Virus record (IMG/VR): IMGVR_UViG_3300045135_000037
Coordinates: 1 to 26,229 of that record
DNA from: a virus
Reading direction: 5' to 3' (one strand)
DNA: 26,229 bases
This document shows, piece by piece, positions 6,588 to 12,028 of the stretch. The first letter of the stretch is position 1, and each line of letters starts with the position of its first letter. A program made the translations under genes and the position numbers. Below the pieces are notes generated by a model. That model was not told the origin of the DNA. It searched no databases and saw nothing but the letters and a program-made list of their open reading frames with translations.

Positions 6588-6601
6588 GTCCAACGTTGGA
6601 C
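6588..6601. repeat. Palindrome GTCCAACGTTGGAC, copy 1
   Basis: This perfect 14-bp palindrome lies in the control region, six bases after the second TTGTGATCACAA site. It belongs to a family with copies at 7205-7220, 8088-8101, 9184-9199 and 14188-14201. It is a likely protein-binding site. Confidence 0.75.
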
Positions 6602-6617
6602 GTTATCACTGAAGCCT

Positions 6618-6641
6618 CGCACGAGTTTTGCGCACGAGTTT
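6618..6641. repeat. Tandem 11-bp direct repeat CGCACGAGTTT
   Basis: CGCACGAGTTT occurs at 6618-6628 and 6631-6641, separated by two bases (13-bp period). It sits between the palindromes and the promoter, so it could be an iteron-like or regulator site. Confidence 0.6.
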
Positions 6642-6642
6642 C

Positions 6643-6657
6643 GTAATCTTAGATTAC
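6643..6657. repeat. 15-bp inverted repeat GTAATCT-T-AGATTAC
   Basis: Perfect 7-bp arms flank one central base, directly after the tandem repeat. The form suits an operator, and it lies about 48 bases upstream of the TTGACA box. Confidence 0.6.
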
Positions 6658-6704
6658 TGCAACCGCACGGGAAACGGCACGGGCAGAGGATCGCACAGAA
6701 GGAG

Positions 6705-6731
6705 TTGACACTACTACTTACTTACTATAAT
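6705..6731 (+). promoter_or_regulatory. Candidate early rightward promoter (TTGACA / TATAAT)
   Basis: Both hexamers are exact sigma70 consensus: TTGACA at 6705-6710 and TATAAT at 6726-6731. The spacer is 15 bases, shorter than the usual 16-18. It points at the first rightward gene (6823). The -10 box lies inside the left arm of the nested inverted repeat, so factors or structure there could control it. Confidence 0.6.
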
Positions 6732-6811
6732 AGTTACACAGATAGTTTATTATATCTCACTGTTAAGTGAGAGATATAAGTAAACTCTCTAAAGTGTAAC
6801 ATAGTAAGTAA
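6718..6811. repeat. 94-bp nested inverted repeat before the first rightward gene
   Basis: Four pairs of complementary arms are nested in order: TTACTTACTAT (6718-6728) with ATAGTAAGTAA (6801-6811); GTTACAC (6733-6739) with GTGTAAC (6794-6800); AGTTTA (6744-6749) with TAAACT (6781-6786); TATATCTC (6751-6758) with GAGATATA (6771-6778). That is about 32 paired positions around a short loop. The right arm touches the AAAGGA ribosome binding site of the gene at 6823. The structure is read directly; its role as RNA switch, operator or origin element is not known. Confidence 0.75.
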
Positions 6812-6822
6812 AGGATAGTAAG

Positions 6823-7443
6823 ATGGCTAAATCAGCAAACAAAGCAGTTAAAGTTGAAGGTACTTCAATTGATGCCCTAATCAAAGAAGGCAAAGCCTTG
6901 GGTAAGATGTGGAATGCAATTCACAATGTGAAGCAGACCACGAAAGCCAACGGCTTTGATACACGACTAGGCAAATTGCTTGTTGAGCTAAAAGCTCAGT
7001 CTAGCTTGGACAGTGGTCAAATCTCACGTCAGACACTCACAACACATGGCATTCACAACATTGATCGTCGTAGACGTTCAGAGGCTTTGTGGTTCGTTGA
7101 AAACGAAGTGGCTTGCCGAGAGTTCATGCAAGCCTCAAAGAAAGGCTTCACATCCCTCACTGCTTTGCAGAAGGCTATGCGTGATGCTGCTAAAGCAGAT
7201 AAAGTGTCCAACGTTGGACAGTCTACCAAAGGTAAAGATGGTCTAGTGTCAGACACTGGTTGGCAGGAACCTAAAGCCACACAGGCAAACGTTACTGAAC
7301 AGCGTTCAGTCAATGTGATGATCACTCGTACAAAGTTGGTTGATAACATTGTAGAACAATGCCAGTTGAATAACTTGGACTTGGAAGCAATCATAAATGA
7401 TTTGCAAATGCAACTTGCGAAGCAAGCTAAGAAGGAGGCGTAA
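6823..7443 (+). CDS. First early gene, 206-aa protein of unknown function
   Basis: The gene has an AAAGGA site and is the first behind the early promoter. The product is helical and basic at first, with GTSIDALIKEGKALGKMWNAIHNV near the start and a long Ser/Gln-rich segment. A central part reads THGIHNIDRRRRSEALWFVENEVACREFM (residues about 75-102), and the C-terminus is helical (LVDNIVEQCQLNNLDLEAIINDLQMQL). No family is recognised. The RRRRSEALW helix could bind DNA, so it is one candidate reader of the palindromes. It carries one palindrome copy in its own coding sequence. Confidence 0.8.
   Translation: MAKSANKAVKVEGTSIDALIKEGKALGKMWNAIHNVKQTTKANGFDTRLGKLLVELKAQSSLDSGQISRQTLTTHGIHNIDRRRRSEALWFVENEVACREFMQASKKGFTSLTALQKAMRDAAKADKVSNVGQSTKGKDGLVSDTGWQEPKATQANVTEQRSVNVMITRTKLVDNIVEQCQLNNLDLEAIINDLQMQLAKQAKKEA
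7201..7225. repeat. Palindrome copy 2 within a 25-bp repeat inside the 206-aa gene
   Basis: The perfect 16-bp palindrome TGTCCAACGTTGGACA is at 7205-7220. A 25-base stretch around it is repeated exactly at 9180-9204. It is read in frame and encodes the residues KVSNVGQS. Confidence 0.75.
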
Positions 7444-7445
7444 GA

Positions 7446-7613
7446 ATGTTTTTTGCTAAAGCAATCCTATATGTCGCAATGTCACTTGCTACATTTGTAG
7501 CAGTCAGCATCAGCATGTTTGCATTCAGTGGTATGATGTCGCCAATCATTCTGATTGCCTTGATACCATATGCATTCATCTGGATACTCTTGCTAGTGTA
7601 TGGCATTGAATGA
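7446..7613 (+). CDS. 55-aa membrane protein with two hydrophobic segments
   Basis: The AAGGAGG site precedes the ATG at 7446. The product has two membrane segments, about residues 7-28 and 33-52 (ending IPYAFIWILLLVYGIE), joined by a short SGMMS turn. It follows the first early gene directly and overlaps the next as ATGATG. An early membrane peptide of this kind could act in host takeover or superinfection exclusion, but no family is recognised. Confidence 0.65.
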   Translation: MFFAKAILYVAMSLATFVAVSISMFAFSGMMSPIILIALIPYAFIWILLLVYGIE

Positions 7614-7762
7614 TGACGTATGCCTTGATCCTAATTGTTGCAGTCAAACATTCGTTTGTAATTGACCATAGCATGACCTATGACGATTGCATTGCTTTGC
7701 AAAATGAATGGACTGCAACACTAGATGAACACTCGTATGTAGTGTGCGAGATTGAACCTTAA
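7610..7762 (+). CDS. 50-aa two-cysteine protein with hydrophobic N-terminus
   Basis: It starts at the ATG overlapping the previous stop. A hydrophobic start (MMTYALILIVAV) is followed by MTYDDCIALQNEW (C27) and a second Cys 19 residues later (C46) in YVVCEIEP. It shares this plan with the small proteins at 3871-4059 and 16978-17148. It may be exported, and its function is unknown. Confidence 0.6.
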   Translation: MMTYALILIVAVKHSFVIDHSMTYDDCIALQNEWTATLDEHSYVVCEIEP

Positions 7763-7782
7763 TAGTCTTACAGTTATATAAC
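7752..7782 (+). promoter_or_regulatory. Weak candidate promoter overlapping a palindrome
   Basis: TTGAAC (7752-7757) is followed after 17 bases by TATATA (7775-7780), or after 19 by TATAAC (7777-7782). The -10 region lies inside the first GTTATATAAC palindrome, so a protein bound there would block it. It would serve the genes from 7843 onward. Confidence 0.3.
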
Positions 7783-7812
7783 ACTTGATTTATTGTGAAA
7801 GTGTTATATAAC
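7773..7812. repeat. 14-bp perfect inverted repeat with two GTTATATAAC palindromes
   Basis: GTTATATAACACTT (7773-7786) is perfectly complementary to AAGTGTTATATAAC (7799-7812), with a 12-base loop. Each arm also contains the palindrome GTTATATAAC (7773-7782 and 7803-7812), 30 bases apart, close to three DNA turns. No T-run follows, so it is not a standard terminator. An operator pair or RNA processing hairpin fits better. Confidence 0.7.
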
Positions 7813-7842
7813 ATGTATAGACATTAAAACGGAGTTACCGAA

Positions 7843-8079
7843 ATGGACTTGGATTTTTTCAGTGATTTGTACAAAGATGTACATGGCATCAGACCACGTG
7901 GTATTGTGCCAACACCTGAAATGGTGGATTACCTTCAACGTGAGTTGGAATACCAACTTGCAGAGGAACGTGCCATTGAAGATGCAAGCATAAATGCTTG
8001 TATGGCTCATGGTGCTCCTGACATAGACACTGCTATGCGGTGGCTAGAAGATGCCGAAGTCCACAGTATGTGGGCATAA
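7843..8079 (+). CDS. Small early protein with LYKDVHGIRPR motif
   Basis: This 78-aa acidic protein has an ACGGAG ribosome binding site. It opens with MDLDFFSDLYKDVHGIRPRG, a start pattern seen in small unknown phage and cyanophage proteins. A helical part (MVDYLQRELEYQLAEERAIEDASI) and a Trp-rich end follow. No function is known. It follows the GTTATATAAC pair. Confidence 0.72.
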   Translation: MDLDFFSDLYKDVHGIRPRGIVPTPEMVDYLQRELEYQLAEERAIEDASINACMAHGAPDIDTAMRWLEDAEVHSMWA

Positions 8080-8087
8080 TTCAAACC

Positions 8088-8101
8088 GTCCAATGTTGGA
8101 C
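8088..8101. repeat. Palindrome copy 3 (one mismatch), before the 229-aa Cys-rich gene
   Basis: GTCCAATGTTGGAC differs by one base from the perfect palindrome. It lies in the gap of about 40 bases between two genes, just before the ribosome binding site of the gene at 8121. Confidence 0.65.
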
Positions 8102-8120
8102 ACTTTTACGGAGTAAGCAA

Positions 8121-8810
8121 ATGACTTACACAGTTCATACTACACTTAAATCATCTAACCGCAAAGTGGGCAAGATACCCGTCACAACTACGAGTGCTGA
8201 CACTTGTCCTGATGCATGTCCGTTCAACAATGCCAACGAAGGTGGCTGCTATGCAAATGGTGGTCCATTGGCAATGCATTGGGCCAAGGTAACACGTGGT
8301 GAGCGTGGTGATGGTTGGACTACATTCATCGCAACTGTTTCATCTTTCAAAGATGGTCAGTTGTGGCGACACAATCAGGCAGGTGATTTGGCAGGTGATG
8401 GGCATCGTTTGGATGCTGATGCAAATGATCAGCTTGCTGATGCCAATGTTGGCAAACGTGGTTTCACTTACACACATTACCCTGTGTTGACTGACAAGCA
8501 TAATGCTCGTGTGGTCAAACGTATGAATGACAAAGGCTTTGTGGTCAATCTGTCAGCCAACAATGTCAAACATGCAGATGCATTGTATGACTTGGGCATT
8601 GCACCAGTAGCAACTGTGTTGCCAGAAACACAAACGACTAATACCACTACGCCTAAAGGCCGTAAGGTGGTCGTATGTCCTGCCACAATTCGTGATGATG
8701 TGTCATGTGCTACCTGTCAGCTATGTGCTAAACAGCGTGATGCAATCATAGGTTTTCCTGCACATGGTAGCAGCAAACGTAAAGCTAACAGCGTAGCTGA
8801 AGGAGTGTAA
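8121..8810 (+). CDS. Cysteine-rich conserved phage protein, possible metal or Fe-S binder
   Basis: This 229-aa protein starts at the ATG at 8121, which has ACGGAG upstream. The longer frame from 8040 overlaps the previous gene in an unlikely frame. The N-terminus has TCPDACPFNNANEGGCYANGGPLAMHW (C29, C33, C43). The C-terminal part has VVVCPATIRDDVSCATCQLCAKQ (four Cys). The middle, HYPVLTDKHNARVVKRMNDKGFVVNLSANN, resembles a TIM-barrel-like strand and helix run. The family is found in phages and plasmids; I recall a similar DUF7227 group but cannot check it. Function unknown. Confidence 0.75.
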   Translation: MTYTVHTTLKSSNRKVGKIPVTTTSADTCPDACPFNNANEGGCYANGGPLAMHWAKVTRGERGDGWTTFIATVSSFKDGQLWRHNQAGDLAGDGHRLDADANDQLADANVGKRGFTYTHYPVLTDKHNARVVKRMNDKGFVVNLSANNVKHADALYDLGIAPVATVLPETQTTNTTTPKGRKVVVCPATIRDDVSCATCQLCAKQRDAIIGFPAHGSSKRKANSVAEGV

Positions 8811-8811
8811 A

Positions 8812-9093
8812 ATGAAAGTACACAATGCAATGAATAACATTTATGTTAGATACATGGGTAGAGAAATATCTATTGCCCAACATGTAGTAAATGGACGTAC
8901 AGCAGTACAGGAAGTGGGTATACTACCTGCTGGTGTAGATATGCATATCGTAAGATATGATGCTGTACTGCCTAGTCTGATTACTGCTTTGCAGGAGATA
9001 CAAGATGAAATTGAAAAAGACATATGGGGTAATCAATCCCGTAGCGAAGGCACTATTGCAGGAGAGGCGCAGCCCACAGGTAGTGCCTCCTAA
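8812..9093 (+). CDS. Early protein of unknown function
   Basis: The 93-aa protein has a strong AAGGAG site seven bases upstream of its ATG. The product looks like a small beta-rich domain (IYVRYMGREISIAQHVVNGRTAVQEV, then GVDMHIVRYDAVLPSLITALQEIQDEIEKDI) with a low-complexity tail overlapping the next small gene. No family is recognised. Confidence 0.65.
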   Translation: MKVHNAMNNIYVRYMGREISIAQHVVNGRTAVQEVGILPAGVDMHIVRYDAVLPSLITALQEIQDEIEKDIWGNQSRSEGTIAGEAQPTGSAS

Positions 9094-9163
9094 AAAAGGC
9101 AACAAACGCAAACCTAAGAAAAAGGAGAAACAAAATGCGTTACGAGATGCAAAACTTTATTAA
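9005..9163 (+). CDS. Small basic protein with NPVAKAL...KK pattern
   Basis: The ATG at 9005 has AGGAG seven bases upstream. The 52-aa product reads MKLKKTYGVINPVAKALLQE at first. Then come RRSPQVVPPKKGNKRK and more Lys. The NPVAK followed by VVPPKKG matches a small basic phage protein type seen in many tailed phages. It overlaps both neighbours in other frames (89 and 29 bases), which makes it easy to miss. Confidence 0.65.
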   Translation: MKLKKTYGVINPVAKALLQERRSPQVVPPKKGNKRKPKKKEKQNALRDAKLY

Positions 9164-9284
9164 GTTTTCTAAAACAAAGAAAGTGTCCAACGTTGGACAG
9201 TCTAACAAACGTAATGACGATTGGAAACGTGAGCGTAAGATTGCACGTATTCAAAAGCAGCAGCAACGTAAAGTTGCACAATAA
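9135..9284 (+). CDS. 49-aa basic protein carrying the palindrome-coded KVSNVGQS segment
   Basis: The AAAGGAG site precedes the ATG at 9135. The protein is strongly basic (DDWKRERKIARIQKQQQRKVAQ). Residues 16-23 are KVSNVGQS, coded by the same 25-bp repeat as in the gene at 6823. It is otherwise unlike that protein, so the shared segment probably spread as DNA. Function unknown. Confidence 0.65.
   Translation: MRYEMQNFIKFSKTKKVSNVGQSNKRNDDWKRERKIARIQKQQQRKVAQ
9180..9204. repeat. Palindrome copy 4 within the second 25-bp repeat
   Basis: TGTCCAACGTTGGACA is at 9184-9199. It and its flanks match 7201-7225 exactly. It lies in frame in the 49-aa gene. Confidence 0.75.
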
Positions 9285-9312
9285 CCCTAACCCTAGATAA
9301 GGAGTATATGAT

Positions 9313-9648
9313 ATGACAAACCCTAACACACCTGTAGTAATGACCAAGCACCCTGAGTTGTATGCGGAGCACACATTCCACATGAACAAGGCTAAAGCCT
9401 ACACATACAACTACGTCTTGATTGACGAAGTGTTAGTTGAATGTTGGGATGAAATGACCATTGCAGAAATTGCAGAGGCCATGAATGAATTGCCTAACCG
9501 TATCATCTATCGTACACAAGTTTTGAAGAAACTAGGTATGATCAAAAGCAAGTTCAAAGTGACAGGCAAAACTGCCCTGCTAAAAGAACAGCGTCAGTTG
9601 CGTGTTCGTATGCGTCAGCTTGAAAAGCAAATAGAGCAGTGCGGCTAG
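9313..9648 (+). CDS. Early helix-turn-helix protein, unknown role
   Basis: The AAGGAG site is upstream. The 111-aa protein has an HTH-like stretch, EMTIAEIAEAMNELPNRIIYRTQVLKKLGMI (about residues 47-78), then a basic helical tail (EQRQLRVRMRQLEKQIEQ) that could form a coiled coil. This fits a small DNA-binding regulator. It is a candidate reader of the nearby palindromes, but nothing in the sequence shows its target. Confidence 0.7.
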   Translation: MTNPNTPVVMTKHPELYAEHTFHMNKAKAYTYNYVLIDEVLVECWDEMTIAEIAEAMNELPNRIIYRTQVLKKLGMIKSKFKVTGKTALLKEQRQLRVRMRQLEKQIEQCG

Positions 9649-9761
9649 TGCTACGCAAGAAAAAGTATGTAGTGTATGATGATCATGATCGTGTGGTCAT
9701 CATCACACACAATAAACGTATTGCAATCCAGTATGCGAAGGAGAAAGAAGATGCGAGTTGA
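9648..9761 (+). CDS. 37-aa small protein between early genes
   Basis: It starts at a GTG that overlaps the previous stop (TAGTG) and ends inside the start of the next gene. The product, LRKKKYVVYDDHDRVVIITHN at first, has alternating hydrophobic residues as in a small beta hairpin. Then comes a charged helix KRIAIQYAKEKEDAS. Ribosome binding is weak. The frame is tightly linked to both neighbours. Confidence 0.5.
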   Translation: MLRKKKYVVYDDHDRVVIITHNKRIAIQYAKEKEDAS

Positions 9762-10149
9762 AGTGTACTTCAATCTACATAAACACACATGGTCTGTCCG
9801 TTCAGCTAAGACGGGCAGAGTAATCTTGCACACTGACAAGGTGCACATACGTAATCCACAATTTGTGGTTCGTAAGTCAGGCCGTGACCGTGTGCTACGT
9901 GAAGGCAAAAAGAATGTCCACGCCTTTGTGCGTGGCGACATAACTGTGTTTGATGACTTTGATCCAGACTATTTGGACTACAGCCTTGTGATGTACAATC
10001 CGTACAAGCATGACACATTTGTAGACGTATGTGATGTGCGGCCTGTTCGTACAGCTAAACGTGCCGTGCTACAGCTAGAACCAAGGTACAACTGTCCACT
10101 TGAAACAGTTATGAGGCCGTATGTATATGCAGAAGGAGCACGTTCATGA
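9751..10149 (+). CDS. Conserved early phage protein, beta-rich, unknown
   Basis: The true start is the ATG at 9751, with AAGGAG upstream; a longer frame from 9676 is not supported. The 132-aa protein starts MRVEVYFNLHKHTWSVRSAKTGRVI. It then has FVVRKSGRDRVLREGKKNVHAFVRGDI, a pattern I associate with small conserved phage proteins of unknown function. No catalytic motif is visible. Confidence 0.75.
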   Translation: MRVEVYFNLHKHTWSVRSAKTGRVILHTDKVHIRNPQFVVRKSGRDRVLREGKKNVHAFVRGDITVFDDFDPDYLDYSLVMYNPYKHDTFVDVCDVRPVRTAKRAVLQLEPRYNCPLETVMRPYVYAEGARS

Positions 10150-10484
10150 CCAGTGAAGAAGTAATGAAATTAATACAAGGAGATACACCTATGCCCAAAG
10201 CAAAAGCAAAGAACAAAATTGAAAATGTAATGATCTCACGTAGTGACCTAGAAGATTTACTGGCATTGTACAATTGTCTTGACAGTATGACTAATGAAGT
10301 CGGTGAAACATTTGACTTAGACATATCTACACTACGTGATATACAACGCCTGTCTTACATGGTCAAAGCAAGGTTTGACTTCAGGCCACAGGCTGATGAG
10401 GAAGGTGACAGGCCGTGTCATTGGAAGCCGTGTGTGCTGCCTGATGATGAACGTGCTTGGTTTTACAAAGGAGAAACTGGATGA
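10146..10484 (+). CDS. Early protein with two possible starts, unknown
   Basis: The ATG at 10146 has AAGGAG upstream and overlaps the previous stop (ATGA). A second in-frame ATG at 10191 has its own CAAGGAG site, so two products (112 and 97 aa) are possible. The body, SRSDLEDLLALYNCLDSM, then LDISTLRDIQRLSYMVKARF, is helical. The end has two Cys (PCHWKPC). No family is recognised. Confidence 0.7.
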   Translation: MTSEEVMKLIQGDTPMPKAKAKNKIENVMISRSDLEDLLALYNCLDSMTNEVGETFDLDISTLRDIQRLSYMVKARFDFRPQADEEGDRPCHWKPCVLPDDERAWFYKGETG

Positions 10485-10720
10485 AAGTAATGGGTTACGA
10501 TGTAACCGTTGAAGTAGATGGTGTGGAAAGTGTCGTGCAGTTGGACGATACTTACCCATCTGTACATGATTGGCATAGTGCTACGGAGTTTGCTATGGCA
10601 CTTGCTGATCATATACATCCAGACGCTACCAACATCAGCTTTGTGGAGTGCTCTGAATTTGAACTTGAAGAATACAAATCGTATGGCTACATACACGAAG
10701 CACCTATGATGTTGCAATGA
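10481..10720 (+). CDS. Small acidic early protein, unknown
   Basis: The ATG at 10481 has AAAGGAG upstream and overlaps the previous stop (ATGA). The 79-aa acidic product starts MKVMGYDVTVEVDGVESVVQL and ends in EFELEEYKSYGYIHEAPMMLQ, with a likely alpha-beta fold. The longer frame from 10457 lacks start support. No family is recognised. Confidence 0.68.
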   Translation: MKVMGYDVTVEVDGVESVVQLDDTYPSVHDWHSATEFAMALADHIHPDATNISFVECSEFELEEYKSYGYIHEAPMMLQ

Positions 10721-10731
10721 AAGGAGATAAC

Positions 10732-11118
10732 ATGGTGGAAGCCACAATTAAACTAACGAAAACTATGCTAGACAAGAGCATCATTGATGCCAACAAAACT
10801 GTGCAGCAGTTTCTAACTGAAGACTTTGAAATGTCGTATGATGATCCATACTTTGTGCAGCAGTGGTACAATGAAAAGACAAATCGTTTTGAACGTGGTA
10901 AACTGACTGTCACTGGTGAGTATGCAGATGGTGAGCGTGTAGATGTACGCTTCTATCGCTCTGGATCACGTGCTGACAAGCGCATCAGTATACAGAAGCT
11001 GAAGCAATATGCTGAAGCAGGTGATACCATTGTCCTGACTTCCAATGTAGGAGATCGTGGCAGTGACGCAGAGTACCTTATTCATATCAATGTCGTGCGA
11101 GAAACCGATGCCGCATGA
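10732..11118 (+). CDS. Early protein of unknown function, 128 aa
   Basis: The start is placed at the ATG at 10732 (MVEATIKLTKTM), which has GAAAGGAG upstream; an ATG at 10717 has none. The protein has a helical start, then a beta-rich middle (RGKLTVTGEYADGERVDVRFYRSGSRADKRISIQKLK), and ends with DTIVLTSNVGDRGSDAEYLIHINVV. No family is recognised. Confidence 0.68.
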   Translation: MVEATIKLTKTMLDKSIIDANKTVQQFLTEDFEMSYDDPYFVQQWYNEKTNRFERGKLTVTGEYADGERVDVRFYRSGSRADKRISIQKLKQYAEAGDTIVLTSNVGDRGSDAEYLIHINVVRETDAA

Positions 11119-11176
11119 TGATCCATGTGACGATTGGTCAGACAGACAAATACCTAAACCAAAGGAGAAACCATGA
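11108..11176 (+). CDS. Possible 22-aa gene linking two early genes
   Basis: The frame starts at an ATG inside the end of the previous gene and its stop overlaps the next start as ATGA. That linkage is the same as for the proven neighbours. The product is charged (MPHDDPCDDWSDRQIPKP, then KEKP). Ribosome binding is weak and the size is tiny, so it is only a candidate. Confidence 0.3.
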   Translation: MPHDDPCDDWSDRQIPKPKEKP

Positions 11177-11688
11177 ACCGTTTTCTTATCAACTATTCAC
11201 CTGAGTTGTGTGCTCGTGACTTGTGTGACAAACATGTGGTCAAGATGCCACTAGAAGAAGCACAGATGCTATGCACCACCGTCAGGTTACATGCACCTGA
11301 GTATGCAGAGGAAGCAGGACTGTATCGTGCTGTACACCAGAAGCATCCGTGCACTATCTGGGCAGGGCAATCTCGTGCTAACTACTTGTATTCATTGGAT
11401 ATGTTTCGTGAAATGTGCCGTGAATACACACACAGATATGGCAAGGTACATGCATCATGGCGTTTGTATGATGCACTTGCAGATGCTGCACAGTATGTTC
11501 CTGATGGTGGTATCACACCACACCCTGAGTGTTTCAGTGAACACACTGACTTGAAGTCAGGTAGACCGTGGCCTATCCAAAGCTATCGTCAATTCTACAT
11601 GACCAAACAGAAACGTTTCAAGATGGTGTGGACTAAACGTGATACACCTGATTGGTTTGTACGGGAGACTGAAGATGCCTACGTGTGA
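11173..11688 (+). CDS. Pyrimidine-dimer-glycosylase-like phage protein
   Basis: This 171-aa protein has AAAGGAG upstream. It matches a family often annotated as pyrimidine dimer DNA glycosylase in phages: CDKHVVKMPLEEAQMLCT near residue 18, then HPCTIWAGQSRANYLY, EYTHRYGKVH, and a C-terminal IQSYRQFYMTKQ, then TKRDTPDWF. The named activity, cutting UV-damaged DNA, would suit a surface-ocean phage. The name is by family memory and the activity for this branch is not established. Confidence 0.7.
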   Translation: MNRFLINYSPELCARDLCDKHVVKMPLEEAQMLCTTVRLHAPEYAEEAGLYRAVHQKHPCTIWAGQSRANYLYSLDMFREMCREYTHRYGKVHASWRLYDALADAAQYVPDGGITPHPECFSEHTDLKSGRPWPIQSYRQFYMTKQKRFKMVWTKRDTPDWFVRETEDAYV

Positions 11689-11812
11689 GAACTGTGGTGA
11701 TGAAGAAGAAGCACTACATTATACAGAATGGAATGATGGCACTGAGTGTGGTGATCTATGCGAAGTATGTGCTGAAATGTTTATGAATATGGAAGAAGAG
11801 GAGACTGACTAG
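11675..11812 (+). CDS. 45-aa zinc-ribbon-like acidic protein
   Basis: The ATG at 11675 overlaps the end of the previous gene. The product has C4-E-N-C7 and C29-E-V-C32, with a further Cys25, a likely zinc ribbon. The acidic tail MFMNMEEEEETD-like end suggests a partner-binding role. It has GGGAG a few bases upstream. Function unknown. Confidence 0.6.
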   Translation: MPTCENCGDEEEALHYTEWNDGTECGDLCEVCAEMFMNMEEEETD

Positions 11813-12028
11813 ATGATAGCAGAAGTGTATAAAGAAAAAGGTAAAGAGCCTTGGAAGTATACCAGACAGGTGCTTGCTTCTGACGGTAAAATAGAAAGGC
11901 ATACGACACGGTATAGTTCATATAACTATGCATACCAGTTTGCCTATGATGATTTCAAGGCAGGTAAAATAAACGTTCTTTATCTATACCATCCTTGGGG
12001 TACATTAAAGGATGCTTTACATGCTTAA
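11813..12028 (+). CDS. Small early protein rich in Tyr and Lys, unknown
   Basis: This 71-aa product starts immediately after the previous stop, with an AGAGGAG-like site upstream. The sequence includes EVYKEKGKEPWKYTRQVLASDGKIERHTTRYSSY and a helical YAYQFAYDDFKAGK segment, which could be a small beta-sheet plus helix domain. It overlaps the SleB-like gene by 8 bases. No family is recognised. Confidence 0.6.
   Translation: MIAEVYKEKGKEPWKYTRQVLASDGKIERHTTRYSSYNYAYQFAYDDFKAGKINVLYLYHPWGTLKDALHA

Larger units (their letters stand above)
5927..6822. other. Divergent control region without a convincing gene
   Basis: These roughly 900 bases separate leftward from rightward genes. Open frames inside are short, with implausible composition. 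The left part is AT-rich, with repeated TGTATCACT/GTACGT stretches and a TATAAT on the minus strand at 6012-6017 that lacks a good -35. At 6156-6208 several TGTAAC/GTTACA units occur, including ATTGTAAC and its complement 30 bases apart. The right part (6490-6811) is packed with palindromes, tandem repeats and a promoter, listed separately. An origin of replication or a lysogeny switch could lie here; neither is proven. Confidence 0.75.
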
